Positions 8,752-16,820 of a stretch of 37,193 nt of DNA are shown piece by piece. Within the stretch, counting starts at the first letter, position 1. Every line of letters starts with the position of its first letter. The position numbers were made by a program, and so were the translations under genes. This DNA is from JAZSMJ01 sp045535815 (GTDB lineage: Bacteria; Bacillota; Clostridia; Oscillospirales; CAG-272): positions 1 through 37,193 of the forward strand of contig JAZSMJ010000025.1 in assembly GCA_045535815.1 (NCBI GenBank). The letters are read 5' to 3'. The notes beneath the pieces are model-generated. The model saw only the letters and a list, made by a program, of their open reading frames with translations. It ran no database searches and was not told where the DNA came from.

Positions 8752-9399
8752 TTACTTTATTTTTTCGGTATATGCCCTGGCTAATTTTACAATACCGTTA
8801 TAATCTCCGGTTTGAATAAGCTTTTTATCAACGATATTTGAGCCCACACCAATGCCGGAAATACCGGTTTCGAGGTAGCTGCACATATTGTTTTCGTTTA
8901 CACCGCCGACCGCCAGAAGCTTAACGTCAGACAGCGGCGCTCTTATCGCCTTTATATAATCCGTGCCGAGGCTCGTTAGCGGGAAAAGCTTTACAAAATC
9001 TGCACCGCATCGCACGGCCTCTCTTATCTCTGTAGGTGTCAGAGCGCCCGGGATAGAGACCATTCCCAGCTCACGTGTTCTTTTTATAACGTCGCCGAAG
9101 GTATCGGGAGAGATTATAAAGCTGCCGCCTGCTTTATGCGTAAGCTCTACTTGAGCTTTGGTTAACACAGTGCCTGCGCCGATATGCATCCTTCCCTCAA
9201 AATGCTTTGCAAGCATTTCAATATTAGCTGCGATATCTTCATCCGATGTTTTTCCGTTTGCGCTGTAGGTAAGCTCAAGAAGACGGATACCTCCCTCATA
9301 CATAGCCTGTGCAAGAGGGATAAGACGCTCCCTCTCAACGTCACGTACGATGACTATTATCTTTTCTTTTTCTATTGCTTTGATAATCGTATTTCTCAT
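8752..9399 (-). CDS. eda: KDPG/KHG aldolase (2-keto-3-deoxy-6-phosphogluconate aldolase)
   Basis: The product is 215 aa from ATG 9399; an in-frame GTG nine bases upstream (9408) is an alternative. The class I aldolase barrel shows Glu42 in RLLELTYS, the phosphate-binding and GAGTVL segments, and the Schiff-base Lys137 in DFVKLFP. It cleaves KDPG to pyruvate and glyceraldehyde 3-phosphate, the last step of the Entner-Doudoroff or hexuronate pathway. No KDG kinase or uronate genes accompany it; it heads an operon with yqeG, the endonuclease IV-like gene and the M24 peptidase, so its pathway context is not shown here. Confidence 0.9.
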   Translation of the reverse strand: MRNTIIKAIEKEKIIVIVRDVERERLIPLAQAMYEGGIRLLELTYSANGKTSDEDIAANIEMLAKHFEGRMHIGAGTVLTKAQVELTHKAGGSFIISPDTFGDVIKRTRELGMVSIPGALTPTEIREAVRCGADFVKLFPLTSLGTDYIKAIRAPLSDVKLLAVGGVNENNMCSYLETGISGIGVGSNIVDKKLIQTGDYNGIVKLARAYTEKIK

Positions 9400-9430
9400 T
9401 ATAAACACCCACGCTGATGATATTCAGTTT

Positions 9431-9459
9431 ATTATATCACAAAATTTCTCTCATTACAA
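9431..9459 (-). promoter_or_regulatory. Promoter of the eda-yqeG operon
   Basis: On the minus strand, TTGTAA (9454-9459) and a perfect TATAAT (9431-9436) are separated by 17 bases, about 30 nt upstream of the eda start. Confidence 0.8.
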
Positions 9460-9509
9460 GCAATATGGCAAAACGACATTGTATAAAGTTGTAAATTTTT
9501 CAAAAGCTA

Positions 9510-9538
9510 TTGAAAAAATTATATTGTTCTGTTATAAT
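9510..9538 (+). promoter_or_regulatory. Promoter of the SRP RNA gene
   Basis: TTGAAA (9510-9515), a 17-base spacer and TATAAT (9533-9538). Transcription should begin around 9545, a few bases before the base-paired 5' end of the SRP RNA. It lies back to back with the eda promoter. Confidence 0.82.
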
Positions 9539-9557
9539 ACTAATCGCAAGATATGAA

Positions 9558-9840
9558 ATAAGACCATACCGGCCGGGGAGCCAGCGGTGCCTTGTCGCCT
9601 GCAATCCGCTACAGCAGGGGCTATAAGCCCGATTGAGGGGTGCTTCCGTGTGGTCTGCACCGTATTTTTTCTGTGTTGACGAATGGGTCTTACGCGACCG
9701 ACATCCGTGAACCATGTCAGGCGGGGAACCGAGCAGCATTAAGCGGCCGTGTTCGGTGTGCCGTGAGGTAGCCTGTTCCGAGCAGAAGGTACGGAAAGCG
9801 CATGTGGTCTCATTTCGATTCGGGATGTATGGTCTTATTT
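9558..9840 (+). ncRNA. ffs: Signal recognition particle RNA, large (Bacillus) type
   Basis: The 5' end TAAGACCATAC (9559-9569) pairs with GTATGGTCTTA near 9827-9837, closing a molecule of about 280 nt. The domain IV tip is clear at about 9713-9744: the left strand around CATGTCAGGCGGGGAACC leads into GAGCAGCATTAAG, a hallmark of the Ffh-binding loop. A large form with an Alu-like domain is typical of Bacillus and many Clostridia. The RNA pairs with Ffh to target nascent membrane proteins. The order SRP RNA-dnaX-ybaB-recR is the same as in Bacillus subtilis. The exact ends are estimates. Confidence 0.93.
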
Positions 9841-9850
9841 TGTATCTTGC

Positions 9851-9878
9851 CTGCCGCCCGGCACAGGCGGCTTTTTTT
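9851..9878 (+). terminator. Terminator of the SRP RNA
   Basis: GCCGCC (9853-9858) pairs with GGCGGC (9866-9871) and is followed by a run of seven T. It lies between the SRP RNA and dnaX. As no separate promoter is seen before dnaX, read-through or a promoter inside the RNA gene must feed the downstream operon. Confidence 0.8.
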
Positions 9879-9906
9879 ATAATTTTATTGCAAGGAGGTG
9901 CCCTTT

Positions 9907-11535
9907 TTGGATCAGGTTCATCAGGCTCTTTACAGAAAATGGAGACCTAAAACGTTTGATGACGTTTGCGGTCAGGAGCATATCACGTCAATACTTAAAT
10001 ACGAGGCTTCGCAAGGCAAGACCTCTCACGCATATCTTTTCTGCGGCTCAAGAGGTACGGGAAAGACAAGCTGCGCAAAAATACTCGCAAAGGCGGTAAA
10101 CTGCCTTGATCTTCAAAACGGTAACCCCTGCGGTAAATGTCAAGCGTGTATCTCGATAGATAACGGCAGCGCAACCGACGTTCTTGAAATGGACGCTGCA
10201 AGCAATAACGGCGTTGATTATATCCGTGATATCCGTGAGGAAGTAGTATATTCACCTGCCATGCTCAAATCGAGAGTTTACATTATAGACGAGGTGCATA
10301 TGCTTACCCCAAACGCATTCAATGCGCTTCTGAAAACTCTTGAGGAGCCCCCGGAGCGAGTCGTATTTATACTTGCTACGACCGAGTTTCACAAAATTCC
10401 CTCGACCATCCTCTCAAGATGCCAAAGATTTGATTTCAAGAGGATACCCTCAAACGTAATTTCTGACAGACTGAAGCATATTTCGGAAAACGAGGGCATC
10501 AAAATTTCTGACGATGCCGCTTATCTTATAGCACGTCTGTCGCAGGGCGGTATGCGTGATGCGATAAGCCTTCTTGAGCTTTGCTCGGGATCAGGCAATG
10601 AGATAACCGACAAGACCGTTCTTGACTGCGCAGGCGCAGGCGGCAGAGAAACTGTATTCAGTGCAGTCAAAGCTATACTCAACTGTGATTACCAAACCAT
10701 ATTTTCAATAATATCAGGGATTTATCTGTCCTCAAAGGATATATCGATATTCTGGCAGGAGCTTATGTCGTATTACCGTGATATGCTGGTATGCAAGAGC
10801 TGCAAGAATTTTTCCGAGCATCTTGAGCTTACCGAAAAGGAGGCTCAGGAGCTTTCCGACATATCGGCGCATTTCAGCTATGAGGTGCTTCTCTACCACT
10901 GCGGTATTATGGATGAGGCGCTCACAAATATGCAAAGAAACTCGTCAAACGCAAGGCTTGTTGCAGAATTTGCCCTGCTCCGTATGTGTGAGCCCAAGCT
11001 TGATACGTCGCAAAACGCTCTGCTTGCAAGGATAAAAAATCTTGAGCTTGCCGAGCCGACGGCGGAGGTAAAGAAACCTTCCGCAAAGGAGGGCGCAGAG
11101 GCAGTTAAAGAGCCTTCAAGACCTTTTGAAAAAGCTCCCGTGAAAAAACCGGAGGCCAAGCCGGAAAAGCCTGTAGAGCAACCGGCGCCCAAGGTCAGCG
11201 CAGAGCCGAGCAGTAAAAGCGTTCTTCGCCCGATGGGAAGCTGGATCGAGATAGTAAACGCAGTTGCCATCAAGGACAGAGGACTTTCCTCTATAATGCA
11301 GGGTGCCACCGCATATGCAGACGATGCGGGACGTATTCGCATAAAGGTTAACGGAGTTTTTGCAAAAAATATGATAGGAAGCGATGCAAACAAGGCTTAT
11401 ATCGCATCGGTTGCTTCCTCTGTCAATTCCGCACAGTATACGGCAGACGATATTATCATTGAAGTTGAAAAAAAGGCTGATACCGATGGATTCAGCAGTA
11501 TAGATGAAATAATCGCACGAAAGGATGAATTATAA
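9907..11535 (+). CDS. dnaX: DNA polymerase III gamma/tau subunit
   Basis: The product is 542 aa, the clamp-loader ATPase. Residue numbers are from TTG 9907: Walker A GSRGTGKTS (47-55), zinc cysteines Cys66, Cys75, Cys78 and Cys81, Walker B IIDEVH (126-131) and sensor/SRC finger SRC (170-172). A Pro/Lys/Glu-rich linker (about 385-435) leads to a C-terminal polymerase-binding domain. I chose TTG 9907 because AAGGAGGTG (9891-9899) is 7-8 bases upstream; GTG 9898 would overlap the ribosome site. The stop overlaps the ybaB start by one base (TAATG). It is first of dnaX-ybaB-recR. Confidence 0.95.
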   Translation: MDQVHQALYRKWRPKTFDDVCGQEHITSILKYEASQGKTSHAYLFCGSRGTGKTSCAKILAKAVNCLDLQNGNPCGKCQACISIDNGSATDVLEMDAASNNGVDYIRDIREEVVYSPAMLKSRVYIIDEVHMLTPNAFNALLKTLEEPPERVVFILATTEFHKIPSTILSRCQRFDFKRIPSNVISDRLKHISENEGIKISDDAAYLIARLSQGGMRDAISLLELCSGSGNEITDKTVLDCAGAGGRETVFSAVKAILNCDYQTIFSIISGIYLSSKDISIFWQELMSYYRDMLVCKSCKNFSEHLELTEKEAQELSDISAHFSYEVLLYHCGIMDEALTNMQRNSSNARLVAEFALLRMCEPKLDTSQNALLARIKNLELAEPTAEVKKPSAKEGAEAVKEPSRPFEKAPVKKPEAKPEKPVEQPAPKVSAEPSSKSVLRPMGSWIEIVNAVAIKDRGLSSIMQGATAYADDAGRIRIKVNGVFAKNMIGSDANKAYIASVASSVNSAQYTADDIIIEVEKKADTDGFSSIDEIIARKDEL

Positions 11536-11882
11536 TGAAAGCAAGAATACCCAAGGGTTACGGCGGCGGTCCTCAGAATATGCAGAGCATGCTCAAGCAG
11601 GCTCAGAAGATGCAGGAGGATATGGCAGAGCTTCAGGATGACCTTGATTCCAGAGAATACGAGATCAAGGCAGGCGGAGGCGTTGTCTCCCTTACGATAA
11701 CCGGTAAAAAAGAGGTTAAGAATATTGAAATAAGCCCCGATATCGTTGATCCCGACGACATCGAAACACTTTCCGATATTCTCGTTGCAGCATTCAACGA
11801 GGCTATCAAAAAGGTTGAAGATACAAATCAGCAGGAAATGTCCAAGATAACCGGAAGCCTTAATATTCCGGGTATGTTTTAA
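11535..11882 (+). CDS. YbaB/EbfC family nucleoid-associated protein
   Basis: The product is 115 aa, the family size. It has the Met/Gln-rich N-terminus (PQNMQSMLKQAQKMQEDM), the helical dimer arm, and the core KAGGGVVSLTITGKKEV with DPDDIETLSDILVAAFNEA. These small dimers bind DNA with little specificity and are nearly always between dnaX and recR, as here. Translation is coupled to dnaX through TAATG. Confidence 0.95.
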   Translation: MKARIPKGYGGGPQNMQSMLKQAQKMQEDMAELQDDLDSREYEIKAGGGVVSLTITGKKEVKNIEISPDIVDPDDIETLSDILVAAFNEAIKKVEDTNQQEMSKITGSLNIPGMF

Positions 11883-11887
11883 TAGCT

Positions 11888-12490
11888 ATGGAATACATTC
11901 AGCCGCTTGAAAATCTGATTGAACAGTTCAGACGCCTTCCCGGCATAGGTCACAAGACCGCAGTTCGTCTGGCATTCGGCGTTCTTGAATTTTCCGATGA
12001 AGAGGCGCAGGAATTCACAAATGCGCTCCTCCATGCAAAAAGAAATATAAAGCAGTGCAGCTGCTGCTTCAACATAAGCGAGGGAGATCTTTGCCCTGTA
12101 TGCCTTGACGATTCAAGAGACAGGGGTCTTATCTGCGTAGTCGAGGATGCAAAGGCAGTTATGGCACTTGAAAAGGTGAAGGACTTCAAGGGAGTTTATC
12201 ACGTGCTTCACGGAACTATATCCCCTATGAACGGCAGAGGTCCCGATCAGCTCAAAATACGTGAGCTGGTCGCTCGTGTTGATGAAATGGGAGACCTTGT
12301 GAAAGAGGTTATTATTGCCACGAATCCAACTCCCGACGGCGAATCTACAGCTTTGTATATCTCAAGACTTCTTCAACAAAAAGGAGTCAAGACCAGCCGC
12401 CTCGCATACGGAATGCCGGTAGGCGGTGACCTCGAATATGCCGATGAGGTGACTCTGTTCAGAGCACTTGAGGGCAGAAGAGAGCTTTAA
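11888..12490 (+). CDS. recR: Recombination protein RecR
   Basis: The product is 200 aa, the family length. A helix-hairpin-helix (about 11-30, LPGIGHKTAVRLAF) precedes a C4 zinc finger with Cys57, Cys60, Cys69 and Cys72, and then a TOPRIM domain (about 80-175, with VVEDAKAV and TNPTPDGESTALYI). It works with RecF/RecO to load RecA at single-strand gaps. The gene begins five bases after ybaB stops and ends at a bidirectional terminator. Confidence 0.97.
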   Translation: MEYIQPLENLIEQFRRLPGIGHKTAVRLAFGVLEFSDEEAQEFTNALLHAKRNIKQCSCCFNISEGDLCPVCLDDSRDRGLICVVEDAKAVMALEKVKDFKGVYHVLHGTISPMNGRGPDQLKIRELVARVDEMGDLVKEVIIATNPTPDGESTALYISRLLQQKGVKTSRLAYGMPVGGDLEYADEVTLFRALEGRREL

Positions 12491-12500
12491 AGAAATTAGA

Positions 12501-12533
12501 AAAGCGAAGGCTTGGTTTAGCCTTCGCTTTTTC
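12501..12533. terminator. Bidirectional terminator between recR and the ABC permease gene
   Basis: AAAGCGAAGGCT (12501-12512) pairs with AGCCTTCGCTTT (12519-12530) with T-rich flanks on both strands. It separates two convergent operons. Confidence 0.85.
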
Positions 12534-12540
12534 GATTATT

Positions 12541-14148
12541 TTATAGCTCTTCAAAGGCTTTAACACCTTTTGTCTTTAATGCTTTTATAAGCACAACACA
12601 AAGAATGGCGGTAACAGCGCTTATTAATGCAAGGTAGGCATCTGCGGAAAGTCTAAAGAATCTATAGAGCAGATAATATCCTACTCCGTATGCGATAAGT
12701 GTTGCAAATCCGATAAGCATGGTGAATAAAACGCTTATACCCTGCTTTACCGGGACAGCCTGATTGGTCCAGTTAAGATCTGTAAATTTAAGATTCATAA
12801 GAAGACCTACAGCACCGCAAAGCGTAAGATATACTATTGAAAAAAGCGATGCAAAAATAATACCGAAAGCACTTAATCTAAGCACTATACCTATTATCAC
12901 AACAGAGATAACGGTGGGCAGAGTTGCTATAACGGTATGCATATCGAGCTTTGCCTTTAATATCTGCCAGCTTGAGGTCGGCATTGAGCGTATCAGCCAA
13001 AGGGTATTTCCCTCAAGCGATACCGACGGTGCGGTGGACACCGCAAGCCCCGACATGCTCGACAGAGCTCCCGCAAGCAAAAGCGGAAGCATACCGACGA
13101 TATCAAACGGAATCAGTGCAAGCATTGGAATAAACGAATTTATATAGTCCGCCTTGATGACGGCAAACACAGTCAGAGCGAGCACGATAAGCGTGCCTAA
13201 TCCGCAGTTCAGCAGATAGGTCGGATTGCCTGCAAATCTTACGAGCTCTCTGCGCAAAAGCGCATAAGATACCGAAGAATGCTTCATCTTTTTTTCTTTG
13301 TACTTGGGTGCGGAAAATCCCTTTTTGGTTGTTATAAGCTTTAAAAAGCTTACCGAAAGCAGATAATACACAACCAAAAACAGTGCTGCTGTCATTGCCG
13401 TGAATATCAGCAAGGGTATAATTTTTCCCTGCATGGCAAGACCCATCTGATAAAACGGATAGATATAGCCTTTAACGACACCGCCTATCTTATCGGTATA
13501 CAAAAAGAAGGTACTGAATGATGAAAGAGCCTTGGTATAAACGAACCAATAAGCAGCAATAAAGGCAAGCGACAATGCTACTGAAACGAAAGATTTATTC
13601 TTTATTTTACCTGCTGTGAGTGCAATAAGCCAGCCAAGTATACACGATACCGCAAGAGCAAAAAACGGAAGAACGAATATCATAATTATGCTGAAAATGA
13701 CTGACGTCACGCTGCCGAAGCCGAGCACGGTGTATACCGCTGTCGCAGGTATTAAAACGAGTGCCTCAAAGAACCACGTTACTGCATACAGGGTTATCAT
13801 TCTCATCAAAAGTATGATGGACGGCTTTATAGGCATTGACAGCAAAAGCTCGTTATCCTTTGCCTGATATAAGCCCGTATACGTTGTAAAAACGCTTCCG
13901 ATTATTCCGAGCACCGTGGCAATTATACCGAAAATCGAGAAATAAAGCCAGGCGTAATCCATAGTGCAGAGCTGCGAAAGAGCAATTGATAGCATAACGA
14001 ACATAAAGCAGATAGCACCGAAGGCGTATATCATAAGGGCGGCAAAGGCAATTGCAGTGCCCTTTGATCTTTTTTTCTTACCCGACGGTCTTACAAACAT
14101 ACGGATAAAGATCTCAGCAAACTGTTTTTTCAAAAGCGCCTTAAACAT
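12541..14148 (-). CDS. ABC exporter permease (ABC-2-like)
   Basis: The product is 535 aa with roughly ten to twelve hydrophobic segments over its whole length, consistent with a large integral membrane permease of the putative ABC exporter group. The start ATG 14148 overlaps the end of the ATPase gene by eight bases, and GGAGG lies seven bases upstream inside that gene. The longer frame begins inside the ATPase gene and is unlikely. Residues 1-11 (MFKALLKKQFA) and about 20-28 are basic and cytoplasmic. It pairs with the ATPase encoded directly upstream; the substrate is unknown. Confidence 0.85.
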   Translation of the reverse strand: MFKALLKKQFAEIFIRMFVRPSGKKKRSKGTAIAFAALMIYAFGAICFMFVMLSIALSQLCTMDYAWLYFSIFGIIATVLGIIGSVFTTYTGLYQAKDNELLLSMPIKPSIILLMRMITLYAVTWFFEALVLIPATAVYTVLGFGSVTSVIFSIIMIFVLPFFALAVSCILGWLIALTAGKIKNKSFVSVALSLAFIAAYWFVYTKALSSFSTFFLYTDKIGGVVKGYIYPFYQMGLAMQGKIIPLLIFTAMTAALFLVVYYLLSVSFLKLITTKKGFSAPKYKEKKMKHSSVSYALLRRELVRFAGNPTYLLNCGLGTLIVLALTVFAVIKADYINSFIPMLALIPFDIVGMLPLLLAGALSSMSGLAVSTAPSVSLEGNTLWLIRSMPTSSWQILKAKLDMHTVIATLPTVISVVIIGIVLRLSAFGIIFASLFSIVYLTLCGAVGLLMNLKFTDLNWTNQAVPVKQGISVLFTMLIGFATLIAYGVGYYLLYRFFRLSADAYLALISAVTAILCVVLIKALKTKGVKAFEEL

Positions 14149-14854
14149 TTTCGCCCTCCAGCTCAAGGAATACTTCCTCAAGAGAGTCGTCGCCCTTGAC
14201 CTCTTCCATAGTTCCCGATCTTATCAGCTTGCCGTTTTTGATTATGGCAACCTTATCGCAGAGCTTTTCCGCCACCTCAAGCACGTGAGTTGAGAAGAAG
14301 ATGGCTCCGCCGTCATCGCATATCTCCCTCATTATACTCTTGAGAAGGTGAGAAGCCTTGGGATCAAGCCCAACGAAGGGCTCGTCCATTATTATAAGCT
14401 TTGGCTGATGGATAAGCGCAGAGATAATGACCAGCTTCTGCTTCATACCGTGAGAATACGAGGATATGGGCTGATTAAGATTATCGGTAAGCTCAAAGGC
14501 ATCGGCATATTTTTTTATTCTTTCAGAGCGATCCTCTGCCTTAACTCCGAATATGTCGGAAACGAAATTAAGATATTTAATTCCGGTCATAAACTCGTAA
14601 ATATCGGGATTATCCGGAATGTAGGCTATTTTGGACTTGCAGGCAATAGGATCCTTCTTTACGGATACACCGTCTACGTATATCTCGCCCTCATCAAAGT
14701 TCAGAATACCGCAACACGCCTTAATGGTGGTCGTTTTACCTGCACCGTTATGGCCGATAAAGCCGTATATCTCTCCCTTTTCGATATGGAGAGTGATATC
14801 GTCAGCCGCGCGCTTTTCTCCGTACAATTTTGTCAAATGCTCTATTTTAAGCAT
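14141..14854 (-). CDS. ABC transporter ATP-binding protein
   Basis: The product is 237 aa with all nucleotide-binding motifs: Walker A GHNGAGKTTT, Q-loop in YIPDNPDIYEFMTG, signature SSYSHGMKQKL (variant SHGMK in place of SGGQ), Walker B LIIMDEPFVGLD and the H-loop STHV. The SYSHGMKQK signature is typical of ATPases paired with ABC-2 type permeases. ATG 14854 follows AGGAGGT (14862-14868); the longer GTG start would overlap that site. The stop overlaps the permease start by eight bases, so the two are translated together. A sigmaA promoter and palindrome lie just upstream. Confidence 0.92.
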   Translation of the reverse strand: MLKIEHLTKLYGEKRAADDITLHIEKGEIYGFIGHNGAGKTTTIKACCGILNFDEGEIYVDGVSVKKDPIACKSKIAYIPDNPDIYEFMTGIKYLNFVSDIFGVKAEDRSERIKKYADAFELTDNLNQPISSYSHGMKQKLVIISALIHQPKLIIMDEPFVGLDPKASHLLKSIMREICDDGGAIFFSTHVLEVAEKLCDKVAIIKNGKLIRSGTMEEVKGDDSLEEVFLELEGENV

Positions 14855-14884
14855 CTTCAGCACCTCCTGAGCTCTTGGTTTTTG

Positions 14885-14896
14885 AGTGTTAACACT
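14885..14896. promoter_or_regulatory. Candidate operator, perfect 12-bp palindrome
   Basis: AGTGTTAACACT lies directly after the predicted transcription start and before the ribosome site. Its position suits a repressor that blocks the ABC operon. No regulator gene is adjacent, so the protein is unknown. Confidence 0.55.
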
Positions 14897-14906
14897 ACTA
14901 ACAATA

Positions 14907-14936
14907 ATTATACATTCAGGCAGTTTATAATGTCAA
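14907..14936 (-). promoter_or_regulatory. Promoter of the ABC exporter operon
   Basis: On the minus strand, TTGACA (14931-14936) and TATAAT (14907-14912) are separated by 18 bases. Transcription would start near 14900. Confidence 0.8.
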
Positions 14937-14946
14937 GATGAATTGA

Positions 14947-14974
14947 TAAAAAAAGAAGCGACATCCGTCGCTTC
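14947..14974 (-). terminator. Terminator after the 59-residue gene
   Basis: GAAGCGAC (14955-14962) pairs with GTCGCTTC (14967-14974) around a four-base loop. On the minus strand it is followed by a run of seven or eight T. Confidence 0.85.
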
Positions 14975-14976
14975 CG

Positions 14977-15156
14977 TTATTCTTTGCATCTTTCTATACG
15001 CACGGTATACATCTTATCCAGGAGTTCTTTTGATACACCCTTCTCCAGATAATGCTGCTTTAGTTTTTCGATGTTCTCTAACACTTCGGGTAATTTGCTT
15101 TCCTTGCAAACACGGGGATAATCGTCTATGTAAATAATCACCGATTTTTCTTTCAC
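14977..15156 (-). CDS. Small uncharacterised protein, 59 residues
   Basis: GTG 15156 follows a very strong AGGAGGAGG ribosome site and the frame runs 59 codons to TAA at 14977, immediately before an intrinsic terminator. The protein starts VKEKSVIIYIDDYPRV and is rich in Lys, Glu and Leu, with a likely beta strand followed by helices (about residues 23-55), and has two cysteines. I do not recognise a family. It lies 59 bases downstream of the M23 peptidase gene with no terminator between, so it is probably co-transcribed. Ribosome site, stop and terminator placement make it a credible gene despite its size. Confidence 0.72.
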   Translation of the reverse strand: MKEKSVIIYIDDYPRVCKESKLPEVLENIEKLKQHYLEKGVSKELLDKMYTVRIERCKE

Positions 15157-15215
15157 GGTTAATCCTCCTCCTTTTTGAATTACCCTGTTTTTTTAATGCC
15201 GTCCGTTATATCATA

Positions 15216-16697
15216 TCACCATATAAGGCTTTTATCTGCCTGCGATTCATCTATATAGTCAAACGGATCGCAAAGCTTTCCGTCAAGACGGACCTCAAAA
15301 TGAAGATGCGGTCCGGTAACGTTTCCGGTCATTCCGATATAGCCTATGATATCGCCCTTTCTGACCTCGTCGCCCTCCTTTACTGCAAACGAGTCAAGAT
15401 GGGCATAATACGTAACGTATCCGCTTCCGTGAGAGATCATTACTATATTTCCGTAGGAATACTGGCTCTCTGCGCATATTACGATTCCGCTGTCGGATGC
15501 GTATGCATTTGCACCAAGCTCACCGTCAATATCGATGCCGTAATGGAAATCGTACGCTCCCATAAGTATTCTGCCACCGAAAAGCGATGTCATGACCCTT
15601 GAGTCACACGGCCAATCAAAGCTTCCCGTTGCAGTTGTCGTAGGCACCGCCTTGGTGCCTCTCACCGCCTTTTGAGCGATGGGCGACTGAACTACCGATA
15701 CGCCGAGAAGCTTTCTGTCGGTTTCGGTACCGTCTTCAAGACAGGTGATCTCGTACGTATTTACGTTCTCGCCCGGAGTTCCCTCTTTTATAATATTGAT
15801 ATACCCGATATAATGGTCGGGGCTATCGGTATAAACGGTCTCGTAGGGTGACTGCACCGTTTCGTTCATAACACGCACATATTCATAGCGGATAAGCGAA
15901 TCGCTCTGCGGTCTCGGAGCTTCAGCGTCTGATATATTTGACAGAACGTGATCTCTGTCTGACAGCATCTCAAATATCTGCTCTGCGCTTTTTTGAGTTG
16001 AGCCGGAGCAATAGTCCTCCGAATACGCTATATCGTTTATTATACGCACCTCGCTGATATTCTCAAAGCCTGCTTCAAATGCCGTCTGCTTTTCACTCTC
16101 ACAGAGCATTGCAATCGCTTCCTCAAGCACCGCCTTATCGGGATTCGATGCAATAAATTCTCCGTCAACGCTCAAGCAATACGTCTTTTTAATATCGGCA
16201 ACCATATATTCAAGCAGCTTGCTTTTGCACTCACCGAGGGTAAGCTCGCTGTTTTTGATATTGCGCTCAATTAAAAAAGAAACGTCATAAGGAAGCACGT
16301 AGTCTCCGACTACAATATCGGATGCCTCGTCTTCAAGCTGCTCAAGCGCACGGTCAAAGGTGTCACGGTTTTTGATAGAGCCTATCTTTTCGCCGTCAAC
16401 ATATACCGATATCCCGATATCATACAAAAAGATCACGCAGATAAGAGATACCAAAGCAACTGCACAAAGGATAACTGCAGCTATATCGATCTTTCTCGCT
16501 TTTTGCTGTTCACGGGTCTCGCAGCCTGAAAACAGCTCATCTTTTATTTTTGTAATGATTATTTCAGTCGTTGCAAATTTGTCCTGAGCACGACCGACAC
16601 CGTTTTCATCTTTGTTTGCAGTATTTGCTTCATTTATCGAAGCATTGTCTGCCGATTCGGACTTCTCTTCATTTTTTTCTTGAATTTCCGTATTCAT
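15216..16697 (-). CDS. Membrane-anchored G5/M23 peptidoglycan endopeptidase
   Basis: The product is 493 aa. A polar N-terminus of about 70 residues (cytoplasmic) is followed by one transmembrane segment (about 70-92). A region of about 180 residues of unknown fold precedes a G5 domain (about 275-355, with GYINIIKEGTPGENVNTYEI). The C-terminal M23 domain has the zinc ligands His385 and Asp389 (FHYGIDID) and His464/His466 (GPHLHFEV), with the catalytic His in YYAHLD. All active residues are present, so it should cut peptidoglycan cross-links outside the membrane. ATG 16697 follows AAGGAGG. Its target process (growth, division or sporulation) is not shown by the sequence. Confidence 0.9.
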   Translation of the reverse strand: MNTEIQEKNEEKSESADNASINEANTANKDENGVGRAQDKFATTEIIITKIKDELFSGCETREQQKARKIDIAAVILCAVALVSLICVIFLYDIGISVYVDGEKIGSIKNRDTFDRALEQLEDEASDIVVGDYVLPYDVSFLIERNIKNSELTLGECKSKLLEYMVADIKKTYCLSVDGEFIASNPDKAVLEEAIAMLCESEKQTAFEAGFENISEVRIINDIAYSEDYCSGSTQKSAEQIFEMLSDRDHVLSNISDAEAPRPQSDSLIRYEYVRVMNETVQSPYETVYTDSPDHYIGYINIIKEGTPGENVNTYEITCLEDGTETDRKLLGVSVVQSPIAQKAVRGTKAVPTTTATGSFDWPCDSRVMTSLFGGRILMGAYDFHYGIDIDGELGANAYASDSGIVICAESQYSYGNIVMISHGSGYVTYYAHLDSFAVKEGDEVRKGDIIGYIGMTGNVTGPHLHFEVRLDGKLCDPFDYIDESQADKSLIW

Positions 16698-16747
16698 TAT
16701 CGGTCGCCTCCTTCCAAAAAAAGTCGAATTTTATCAAGCGTCTAATA

Positions 16748-16776
16748 ATGATACCATTAATTTGTTAACAAATCAA
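16748..16776 (-). promoter_or_regulatory. Probable promoter of the G5/M23 peptidase gene
   Basis: On the minus strand, TTGATT (16771-16776) and TATCAT (16748-16753) are 17 bases apart, about 50 nt upstream of the start. Confidence 0.5.
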
Positions 16777-16791
16777 GAAGTAAAAACGCTG

Positions 16792-16820
16792 TTGCAATTT
16801 AAATGAACTCATGTTATCAT
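16792..16820 (+). promoter_or_regulatory. Possible promoter overlapping the first codons of the CPBP gene
   Basis: TTGCAA (16792-16797), a 17-base spacer and TATCAT (16815-16820). If real, transcription would begin near 16827, inside the open frame that starts at ATG 16811, and would force a later translation start. Confidence 0.45.

Noticed and set aside
9500..9950. Open frames on both strands across 9500-9950
   Set aside because: This region is the SRP RNA gene with its promoter and terminator.
11130..11160. Possible dnaX frameshift site (A-rich codons in the Lys/Pro linker)
   Set aside because: The AAA AAA pair is preceded by G and does not make an X XXY YYZ slippery heptamer; I see no stimulating hairpin that would support programmed frameshifting.
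14943..15137. Plus-strand 64-codon frame
   Set aside because: The opposite strand carries a 59-codon gene with AGGAGGAGG and a terminator, which explains this segment better.
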